Part shown: piece by piece, positions 54,050 through 64,000 of the stretch
How positions within the stretch are numbered: the first letter of the stretch is position 1
How the letters are laid out: every line of letters begins with the position of its first letter
NCBI GenBank assembly: GCA_963402885.1
Contig: OY727094.1
Location: 19,656,501-19,720,500, forward strand
Direction: 5' to 3'
Source: Antedon bifida
Taxonomy: Eukaryota; Echinodermata; Crinoidea; Comatulida; Antedonidae
Length of the DNA: 64,000 nucleotides
Made by a program: the position numbers and the translations under genes
Notes under the pieces: model-generated
What the model was told of the DNA's origin: nothing
Database searches by the model: none
The model's input: only the letters and a program-made list of their open reading frames with translations

Positions 54050-55697
54050 AAGCTATTTTGTGCTCTTTGATGTTTTTGTGTGAAAATTTTTTGTCGAAAT
54101 GCTTAAATTGGTCTAAAACGTTTTTAAATACGATATTAAGCTATTTTGTGCCCTTTGATGTTTTTGTGTGAAAAGTTTTATCGAAATGCTCAAAATGGTC
54201 TAAAACGGTTTCTAATGTGATTTTAAGCACTTTGATGTTTTTGTTTAACCAAGTTTTTTTGAAAATCACAAAATGGTCTAAAATGTCTAAAAATGCGATT
54301 TGAAGCTATTCTAAGCACTTTGGTGTTTTTATGTTAACAAGTTTTTTTGAAAATCACAAAATGGTCTAAAACGTCTCTAAATACGATTTGAAGCTATTCT
54401 AAGCACTTTGGTGTTTTTATGTTAACAAATTTTTTCGAAAATCACAAAATGGTCTAAAACGTCTCCAAATGCGATTTGAAGCTATTCTTAGCACTTTGGT
54501 GTTTTTATGTTAACAAGTTTTTTCGAAAATCACAAAATGGTCTAAAACGTCTCCAAATGCGATTTGAAGCTATTCTAAGCACTTTGGTGTTTTTATGTTA
54601 ACAAGTTTTTTCGAAAATCACAAAATGGTCTAAAACGTCTCCAAATGCGATTTGAAGCTATTCTAAGCACTTTGGTGTTTTTATGTTAACAAGTTTTTTC
54701 GAAAATCACAAAATGGTCTAAAATGTCTCCAAATGCGATTTGAAGCTATTCTGTACACTTTGATGTTTTGTGTGAAAAATTTTTGTCGAAATGCTCAAAA
54801 TGGTCTAAAACGTCTCCAAATGCGATTTGAAGCTATTCTAAGCACTTTGGTGTTTTTATGTTAACAAGTTTTTTCGAAAATCACAAAATGGTCTAAAACG
54901 TCTCCAAATGCGATTTGAAGCTAATCTAAGCACTTTGGTGTTTTTATGTTAACATGTTTTTTCGAAAATCACAAAATGGTCTAAAATGTCTCAAAATGCG
55001 ATTTGAAGCTATTCTAAGCACTTTGGTGTTTTTATGTTAACAAGTTTTTTCGAAAATCACAAAATGGTCTAAAACGTTTTTAAATACGATATTAAGCTAT
55101 TTTGTGCTCTTTGATGTTTTTGTTTAAAAAATTTTTGTCGAAATGCTCAAAATGGTCTAAAACGTTTTTAAATACGATATTAAGCTATTTTGTGTCCTTT
55201 TATGTTTTTGTGTGAAAAGTTTAATCGAAATGCTCAAAATGGTCTAAAACGGTTTCTAATGTGAATTTAAGCACTTTGATGTTTTTGTGTAACCAAGTTT
55301 TTTTGAAAATCACAAAATGGTCTAAAACGTCTCCAAATGCGATTTGAAGCTATTCTGTACACTTTGATATTTTTATGTTAAAAAGTTTTTTCGAAATTCA
55401 CAAAATGGTCTAAAACGTCTCCAAATGCGATTTGAAGCTATTCTTAGCACTTTGGTGTTTTTATGTTAACAAGTTTTTTCGAAAATCACAAAATGGTCTA
55501 AAACGTCTCCAAATGCGATTTGAAGCTATTCTAAGCACTTTGGTGTTTTTATGTTAACAAGTTTTTTCGAAAATCACAAAATGGTCTAAAATGTCTCCAA
55601 ATGCGATTTGAAGCTATTCTGTACACTTTGATGTTTTGTGTGAAAAATTTTTGTCGAAATGCTCAAAATGGTCTAAAACGTTTTTAAATACGATATT
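54050..55697 (-). repeat. 88-bp satellite between retroposon copies 1 and 2
   Basis: Monomers in the same order as 56133-57867. Confidence 0.95.
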
Positions 55698-55703
55698 AAG
55701 CTA

Positions 55704-56132
55704 ATAATAATAATAATATATAATAATAATTTATTAGGAAATGACACCTTTGCATCGGTGGCACACACAGAAGTGGTGCATCCAAATTAACATAATACAT
55801 CAAAACAATACATAATATGACGGATACAGGTTCTTAAACTATTTGCAAAAATATAAAAGAAAAATCATTATCAACATGGTAATACAGGTACTGTATTAAA
55901 TTGTCCTACAGTATCATAGGTTTGAGTTGATAATTTAAAAAGGTATATAAAAATAAACATAAAATATATAGTAAAGAGTTTACATTACAAACCATTGTGT
56001 TTCAACATCAGGTACTGAAGACCTATAGTTGATATCACAGGTGTATAATATTTACAAATCATATATAAAAGCAACAATACAAAAGAAAAACAATCTATAT
56101 ATTGGGAGATTTAAGTTCTGACCGTTTCTCCC
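55704..56132 (-). mobile_element. Retroposon 3'-end fragment in satellite (copy 2)
   Basis: 429 bp, same insertion point and AAGCTA flanks as copy 1. It differs visibly only by 2 bp in the TAA-repeat tail. Confidence 0.6.
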
Positions 56133-57867
56133 AAGCTATTTTGTGCTCTTTGATGTTTTTGTGTGAAAAATTTTTGTCGAAATGCTTAAATTGGTCTAAA
56201 ACGTTTTTAAATACGATATTAAGCTATTTTGTGCCCTTTGATGTTTTTGTGTGAAAAGTTTTATCGAAATGCTCAAAATGGTCTAAAACGGTTTCTAATG
56301 TGATTTTAAGCACTTTGATGTTTTTGTTTAACCAAGTTTTTTTGAAAATCACAAAATGGTCTAAAATGTCTAAAAATGCGATTTGAAGCTATTCTAAGCA
56401 CTTTGGTGTTTTTATGTTAACAAGTTTTTTTGAAAATCACAAAATGGTCTAAAACGTCTCTAAATACGATTTGAAGCTATTCTAAGCACTTTGGTGTTTT
56501 TATGTTAACAAATTTTTTCGAAAATCACAAAATGGTCTAAAACGTCTCCAAATGCGATTTGAAGCTATTCTTAGCACTTTGGTGTTTTTATGTTAACAAG
56601 TTTTTCGAAAATCACAAAATGGTCTAAAACGTCTCCAAATGCGATTTGAAGTTATTCTAAGCACTTTGATGTTTTTATGTTAACAAGTTTTTTCGAAAAT
56701 CACAAAATGGTCTAAAACGTCTCCAAATGCGATTTGAAGCTATTCTAAGCACTTTGGTGTTTTTATGTTAACAAGTTTTTTCGAAAATCACAAAATGGTC
56801 TAAAACGTCTCCAAATGCGATTTGAAGCTATTCTAAGCACTTTGGTGTTTTTATGTTAACAAGTTTTTTCGAAAATCGCAAAATGGTCTAAAATGTCTCC
56901 AAATGCGATTTGAAGCTATTCTGTACACTTTGATGTTTTGTGTGAAAAATTTTTGTCGAAATGCTCAAAATGGTCTAAAACGTCTCCAAATGCGATTTGA
57001 AGCTATTCTAAGCACTTTGGTGTTTTTATGTTAACAAGTTTTTTCGAAAATCACAAAATGGTCTAAAACGTCTCCAAATGCGATTTGAAGCTAATCTAAG
57101 CACTTTGGTGTTTTTATGTTAACATGTTTTTTCGAAAATCACAAAATGGTCTAAAATGTCTCAAAATGCGATTTGAAGCTATTCTAAGCACTTTGGTGTT
57201 TTTATGTTAACAAGTTTTTTCGAAAATCACAAAATGGTCTAAAACGTTTTTAAATACGATATTAAGCTATTTTGTGCTCTTTGATGTTTTTGTGTAAAAA
57301 ATTTTTGTCGAAATGCTCAAAATGGTCTAAAACGTTTTTAAATACGATATTAAGCTATTTTGTGTCCTTTTATGTTTTTGTGTGAAAAGTTTAATCGAAA
57401 TGCTCAAAATGGTCTAAAACGGTTTCTAATGTGAATTTAAGCACTTTGATGTTTTTGTGTAACCAAGTTTTTTTGAAAATCACAAAATGGTCTAAAACGT
57501 CTCCAAATGCGATTTGAAGCTATTCTGTACACTTTGATATTTTTATGTTAAAAAGTTTTTTCGAAATTCACAAAATGGTCTAAAACGTCTCCAAATGCGA
57601 TTTGAAGCTATTCTTAGCACTTTGGTGTTTTTATGTTAACAAGTTTTTTCGAAAATCACAAAATGGTCTAAAACGTCTCCAAATGCGATTTGAAGCTATT
57701 CTAAGCACTTTGGTGTTTTTATGTTAACAAGTTTTTTCGAAAATCACAAAATGGTCTAAAATGTCTCCAAATGCGATTTGAAGCTATTCTGTACACTTTG
57801 ATGTTTTGTGTGAAAAATTTTTGTCGAAATGCTCAAAATGGTCTAAAACGTTTTTAAATACGATATT
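56133..57867 (-). repeat. 88-bp satellite between retroposon copies 2 and 3
   Basis: About one monomer longer than the preceding block; the extra monomer lies near 56640. Confidence 0.95.
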
Positions 57868-57873
57868 AAGCTA

Positions 57874-58300
57874 ATAATAATAATAATATAATAATAATTT
57901 ATTAGGAAATGACACCTTTGCATCGGTGGCACACACAGAAGTGGTGCATCCAAATTAACATAATACATCAAAACAATACATAATATGACGGATACAGGTT
58001 CTTAAACTATTTGCAAAAATATAAAAGAAAAATCATTATCAACATGGTAATACAGGTACTGTATTAAATTGTCCTACAGTATCATAGGTTTGAGTTGATA
58101 ATTTAAAAAGGTATATAAAAATAAACATAAAATATATAGTAAAGAGTTTACATTACAAACCATTGTGTTTCAACATCAGGTACTGAAGACCTATAGTTGA
58201 TATCACAGGTGTATAATATTTACAAATCATATATAAAAGCAACAATACAAAAGAAAAACAATCTATATATTGGGAGATTTAAGTTCTGACCGTTTCTCCC
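57874..58300 (-). mobile_element. Retroposon 3'-end fragment in satellite (copy 3)
   Basis: 427 bp, same insertion point and flanks (57868-57873, 58301-58306). I see no difference from copy 1 in the body. Confidence 0.6.
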
Positions 58301-61300
58301 AAGCTATTTTGTGCTCTTTGATGTTTTTGTGTGAAAAATTTTTGTCGAAATGCTTAAATTGGTCTAAAACGTTTTTAAATACGATATTAAGCTATTTTGT
58401 GCCCTTTGATGTTTTTGTGTGAAAAGTTTTATCGAAAAGCTCAAACTGGTCTAAAACGGTTTCTAATGTGATTTTAAGCACTTTGATGTTTTTGTTTAAC
58501 CAAGTTTTTTTGAAAATCACAAAATGGTCTAAAATGTCTAAAAATGCGATTTGAAGCTATTCTAAGCACTTTGGTGTTTTTATGTTAACAAGTTTTTTTG
58601 AAAATCACAAAATGGTCTAAAACGTCTCTAAATACGATTTGAAGCTATTCTAAGCACTTTGGTGTTTTTATGTTAACAAATTTTTTCGAAAATCACAAAA
58701 TGGTCTAAAACGTCTCCAAATGCGATTTGAAGCTATTCTTAGCACTTTGGTGTTTTTATGTTAACAAGTTTTTCGAAAATCACAAAATGGTCTAAAACGT
58801 CTCCAAATGCGATTTGAAGTTATTCTAAGCACTTTGATGTTTTTATGTTAACAAGTTTTTTCGAAAATCACAAAATGGTCTAAAACGTCTCCAAATGCGA
58901 TTTGAAGCTATTCTAAGCACTTTGGTGTTTTTATGTTAACAAGTTTTTTCGAAAATCACAAAATGGTCTAAAACGTCTCCAAATGCGATTTGAAGCTATT
59001 CTAAGCACTTTGGTGTTTTTATGTTAACAAGTTTTTTCGAAAATCACAAAATGGTCTAAAATGTCTCCAAATGCGATTTGAAGCTATTCTGTACACTTTG
59101 ATGTTTTGTGTGAAAATTTTTTGTCGAAATGCTCAAAATGGTCTAAAACGTCTCCAAATGCGATTTGAAGCTATTCTAAGCACTTTGGTGTTTTTATGTT
59201 AACAAGTTTTTTCGAAAATCACAAAATGGTCTAAAATGTCTCCAAATGCGATTTGAGGCTATTCTTAGCACTTTGGTGTTTTTATGTTAACAAATTTTTT
59301 CGAAAATCACAAAATGGTCTAAAACGTCTCCAAATGCGATTTGAAGCTATTCTGTACACTTTGATGTTTTTATGTTAACAAGTTTTTTCGAAAATCACAA
59401 AATGGTCTAAAACGTCTCCAAATGCGATTTGAAGCTATTCTAAGCACTTTGGTGTTTTTATGTTAACAAGTTTTTTCGAAAATCACAAAAATGGTCTAAA
59501 ATGTCTCCAAATGCGATTTGAAGCTATTCTGTACACTTTGATGTTTTGTGTGAAAAATTTTTGTCGAAATGCTCAAAATGGTCTAAAACGTTTTTAAATA
59601 CGATATTAAGCTATTTTGTGCTCTTTGATGTTTTTGTGTGAAAAATTTTTGTCGAAATGCTTAAATTGGTCTAAAACGTTTTTAAATACGATATTAAGCT
59701 ATTTTTGTGCCCTTTGATGTTTTTGTGTGAAAAGTTTTATCGAAATGCTCAAAATGGTCTAAAATGGTTTCTAATGTGATTTTAAGCACTTTGATGTTTT
59801 TGTGTAACCAAGTTTTTTTGAAAATCACAAAATGGTCTAAAACGTCTCCAAATGCGATTTGAAGCTATTCTAAGCACTTTGGTGTTTTTATGTTAACATG
59901 TTTTTTCGAAAATCACAAAATGGTCTAAAATGTCTCCAAATGCGATTTGAAGCTATTCTAAGCACTTTGGTGTTTTTATGTTATCAAGTTTTTTCGAAAA
60001 TCACAAAATGGTCTAAAACGTTTTTAAATACGATATTAAGCTATTTTGTGCTCTTTGATGTTTTTGTGTAAAAAATTTTTGTCGAAATGCTCAAAATGGT
60101 CTAAAACGTTTTTAAATACGATATTAAGCTATTTTGTGTCCTTTTATGTTTTTGTGTGAAAAGTTTAATCGAAATGCTCAAAATGGTCTAAAACGGTTTC
60201 TAATGTGAATTTAAGCACTTTGATGTTTTTGTGTAACCAAGTTTTTTTGAAAATCACAAAATGGTCTAAAACGTCTCCAAATGCGATTTGAAGCTATTCT
60301 TAGCACTTTGGTGTATAAATGTTAACAAGTTTTTTGGAAAATCACAAAATGGTCTAAAACGTCTCCAAATGCGATTTGAAGCTATTCTTAGCACTTTGGT
60401 GTTTTTATGTTAACAAGTTTTTTTGAAAATCACAAAATGGTCTAAAACGTCTCCAAATGCGATTTGAAGCAAATGGTCTAAAACGTCTCCAAATGCGATT
60501 TGAAGCTATTCTTAGCACTTTGGTGTATAAATGTTAACAAGTTTTTTGGAAAATCACAAAATGGTCTAAAACGTCTCCAAATGCGATTTGAAGCTATTCT
60601 TAGCACTTTGGTGTTTTTATGTTAACAAGTTTTTTGGAAAATCACAAAATGGTCTAAAACGTCTCCAAATGCGATTTGAAGCTATTCTTAGCACTTTGGT
60701 GTTTTTATGTTAACAAGTTTTTTTGAAAATCACAAAATGGTCTAAAACGTCTCCAAATGCGATTTGAAGCTATTCTAAGCACTTTGGTGTTTTTATGTTA
60801 ACAAGTTTTTTCGAAAATCACAAAATGGTCTAAAATGTCTCCAAATGCGATTTGAAGCTATTCTAAGCACTTTGGTGTTTTTATGTTAACAAGTTTTTTT
60901 CGAAAATCACAAAATGGTCTAAAACGTCTCCAAATGCGATTTGAAGCTATTCTAAGCACTTTGGTATTTTTATGTTAACAAGTTTTTTCGAAAATCACAA
61001 AATGGTCTAAAATGTCTCCAAATGCGATTTGAAGCTATTCTGTACACTTTGATGTTTTGTGTGAAAAGTTTTGTCGAAATGCTCAAAATGGTCTAAAACG
61101 GTTTCTAATGTGATTTTAAGCACTTTGATGTTTTTGTGTAACCAAGTTTCATCGAAATCCTCAAAATGGTCTAAAACGTCTCCAAATGCGATTTGAAGCT
61201 ATTCTAAGCACTTTGGTGTTTTTATGTTAACAAGTTTTTTCGAAAATCACAAAATGCTCTAAAATGTCTCCAAATGCGATTTGAAGCTATTCTAAGCACT

Positions 61301-64000
61301 TTGGTGTTTTTATGGTAACAAGTTTTTTCGAAAATCACAAAATGGTCTAAAACGTCTCCAAATAATGCGATTTGAAGCTATTCTAAGCACTTTGGTGTTT
61401 TTATGTTAACAAGTTTTTTCGAAAATCACAAAATGGTCTAAAACGTCTCCGAATGCGATTTGAAGCTATTCTAAGCACTTTGGTGTTTTTATGTTAACAA
61501 GTTTTTTCGAAAATCACAAAATGGTCTAAAATGTCTCCAAATGCGATTTGAAGCTATTCTAAGCACTTTGGTGTTTTTATGTTAACAAGTTTTTTCGAAA
61601 ATCACAAAATGGTCTAAAACGTCTCCAAATGCGATTTGAAGCTATTCTAAGCACTTTGGTGTTTTTATGTTAACAAGGTTTTCCGAAAATCACAAAATGG
61701 TCTAAAATGTCTAAAAATGCGATTTGAAGCTATTCTAAGCACTTTGGTTTTTTTATGTTAACAAGTTTTTTCAAAAATCACAAAATGGTCTAAAACGTCT
61801 CCAAATGCGATTTGAAGCTATTCTAAGCACTTTGGTGTTTTTATGTTAACATATTTTTTCGAAAATCACAAAATGGTCTAAAATGTCTCCAAATGCGATT
61901 TGAATCTATTCTGTACACTTTGATGTTTTGTGTGAAAAATTTTTGTCGAAATGCTCAAAATGGTCTAAAACGTTTTTAAATACGATATTAAGCTATTTTG
62001 TGCCCTTTGATGTTTTTGTGTGAAAAGTTTTATCGAAATGCTCAATATGGTCTAAAACGGTTTCTAATGTGATTTTAAGCATTTTGATATTTTTGTGTAA
62101 CCAAGTTTTTTTGAAAATCACAAAATGGTCTAAAACGTCTCCAAATGCGATTTGAAGCTATTCTAAGCACTTTGGTGTTTTTATGTTAACAAATTTTTTC
62201 GAAAATCACAAAATGGTCTAAAACGTCTCCAAATGCGATTTGAAGCTATTCTAAGCACTTTGGTGTTTTTATGTTAACAAGTTTTTTCGAAAATCACAAA
62301 ATGGTCTAAAATGTCTCCAAATGCGATTTGAAGCTATTCTGTACACTTTGATGTTTTGTGTAAAAAATTTTTGTCGAAATGCTCAAAATGGTCTAAAACG
62401 TTTTTAAATACGATATTAAGCTATTTTGTGCTCTTTGATGTTTTTGTTTGAAAAATTTTTGTCGAAATGCTTAAATTGGTCTAAAACGTTTTTAAATACG
62501 ATATTAAGCTATTTTGTGCCCTTTGATGTTTTTGTGTGAAAAGTTTTATCGAAATGCTCAAAATGGTCGTAAACGGTTTCTAATGTGATTTTAAGCACTT
62601 TGATGTTTTTGTGTAACCAAGTTTTTTTGAAAATCACAAAATGGTCTAAAACGTCTCCAAATGCGATTTGAAGCTATTCTAAGCACTTTGGTGTTTTTAT
62701 GTTAACAAGTTTTTTCGAAAATCACAAAATGGTCTTAAACGTCTCCAAATGCGATTTAAAGCTATTCTAAGCACTTTGGTGTTTTTATGTTAACATGTTT
62801 TTTCGAAAATCACAAAATGGTCTAAAATGTCTCCAAATGCGATTTGAAGCTATTCTAAGCACTTTGGTGTTTTTATGTTAACAAGTTTTTTCGAAAATCA
62901 CAAAATGGTCTAAAACGTCTCCAAATGCGATTTGAAGCTATTCTAAGCACTTTAGTGTTTTTATGTTAACAAGTTTTTTCGAAAATCACAAAATGGTCTA
63001 AAATGTCTCCAAATGCGATTTGAAGCTATTCTGTACACCTTGATGTTTTGTGTGAAAAGTTTTGTCGAAATGCTCAAAATGGTCTAAAACGGTTTTTAAT
63101 GTGATTTTAAGCACTTTGATGTTTTTGTGTAACCAAGTTTCATCGAAATCCTCAAAATGGTCTAAAACGTCTCCAAATGCGATTTGAAGCTATTCTAAGC
63201 ACTTTGGTGTTTTTATGTTAACAAGTTTTTTCGAAAATCACAAAATGCTCTAAAATGTCTCCAAATGCGATTTGAAGCTATTCTAAGCACTTTGGTGTTT
63301 TTATGTTAACAAGTTTTTTCGAAAATCACAAAATGGTCTAAAACGTCTCCAAATGCGATTTGAAGCTATTCTAAGCACTTTGATGTTTTTATGTTAACAA
63401 GGTTTTTCGAAAATCACAAAATGGTCTAAAACGTCTCCAAATGCGATTTGAAGCTATTCTAAGCACTTTGGTGTTTTTATGTTAACAAGTTTTTTCGAAA
63501 ATAAAAAAATGGTCTAAAACGTCTCCAAATGCGATTTGAAGCTATTCTGTACACTTTGATGTTTTATGTGAAAAGTTTTGTCGAAATGCTCAAAATGGTC
63601 TAAAACGGTTTCTAATGTGATTTTAAGCACTTTGATGTTTTTGTGTAACCAAGTTTCATCGAAATCCTCAAAATGGTCTAAAACGTCTCCAAATGCGATT
63701 TGAAGCTATTCTAAGCACTTTGGTGTTTTTATGTTAACAATTTTTTTCGAAAATCACAAAATGGTCTAAAACGTTTTTAAATACGATATTAAGCTATTTT
63801 GTGCACTTTGATGTTTTTGTGTGAACAATTTTTGTCGAAATGCTTAAATTGGTCTAAAACGTTTTTAAATACGATATTAAGCTATTTTTGTGCCCTTTGA
63901 TGTTTTTGTGTGAAAAGTTTTATCGAAATGCTCAAAATGGTCTAAAACGGTTTCTAATGTGATTTTAAGCACTTTGATGTTTTTGTGTAACCAAGTTTTT
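58301..64000 (-). repeat. 88-bp satellite, - orientation, to window end
   Basis: Array continues off the right edge. Local oddities: a short partial duplication near 60475 that restarts a monomer mid-way (AAGCAAATGGTCTAAAAC), monomers with GTGTATAAATG instead of GTGTTTTTATG (about 60313 and 60523), and a 3-bp insertion at about 61363 (CCAAATAATGCG). Confidence 0.96.

Larger units (their letters stand above)
52720..59150 (-). repeat. ~2.1-kb higher-order repeat, three units with captured retroposon
   Basis: Three successive copies of a block of satellite monomers plus one non-satellite element. The element's TTAGGAAATG falls at 53651, 55734 and 57902, giving periods of 2083 and 2168 bp; the difference is about one monomer. 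Other private markers recur in step: GAAGCTAATCTAAGCAC (about 52837, 54917, 57087) and GTGTCCTTTTATG (about 53112, 55193, 57362). A fourth copy of the last marker near 60135 lacks the element, so it represents the array before insertion or a separate branch. Confidence 0.9.

Overview
This 64-kb window is repeat-dominated, AT-rich animal DNA; I find no host protein-coding gene. All recognisable coding sequence belongs to transposable elements, most of it broken: Penelope-like elements (PLEs) with GIY-YIG endonuclease, a DIRS-type tyrosine-recombinase element, Ty3/gypsy fragments, and non-LTR retrotransposons including a nearly full-length L1/Tx1-type LINE. This mix suggests a metazoan, probably an aquatic invertebrate, but the sequence alone does not place the species.

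Layout. 1-1905 is a ~95-bp tandem array rich in TAGC and GCTATAGC. 2029-7520 is a nested PLE cluster: two tail copies and one longer body of a Penelope/Poseidon-like element on the + strand, plus pieces of a second, Neptune-like element on the - strand. A tRNA-derived SINE-like element sits in this cluster twice. Almost every element boundary lies in a (TA)n tract. 7521-11033 has no gene but carries a composite of 147-bp repeats and ~180-bp spacers. 11060-13249 holds gypsy remnants and a MITE-like element. 13250-15440 holds a small island of the main satellite, a LINE reverse transcriptase fragment, a PLE tail, three tandem tRNA-bearing 366-bp units and a T-rich tandem repeat. 15505-18130 is a broken DIRS element on the - strand.

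From 18131 to the end the window is an 88-bp satellite of several ordered monomer subtypes that form higher-order repeats. It runs in + orientation to about 36811, then switches to - orientation and stays so. It is interrupted by a 268-bp insert (37917-38184), by the LINE (39184-45649, flanked by a 16-bp target-site duplication made from satellite sequence), and by three copies of a ~427-bp retroposon tail that was inserted once and then amplified with the satellite in a ~2.1-kb higher-order unit.

The most interesting items are two identical hammerhead-ribozyme-like folds at the 3' end of the Neptune-like PLE; the SINE-like element with (TA)n at both ends and a 9-bp target duplication; three tandem complete tRNA cloverleaves with an unusual ATC anticodon; the satellite orientation switch and higher-order structure; and the captured retroposon. 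The LINE carries at least six frame breaks and no other clear damage in its conserved segments, so it is either recently dead or affected by assembly indels.
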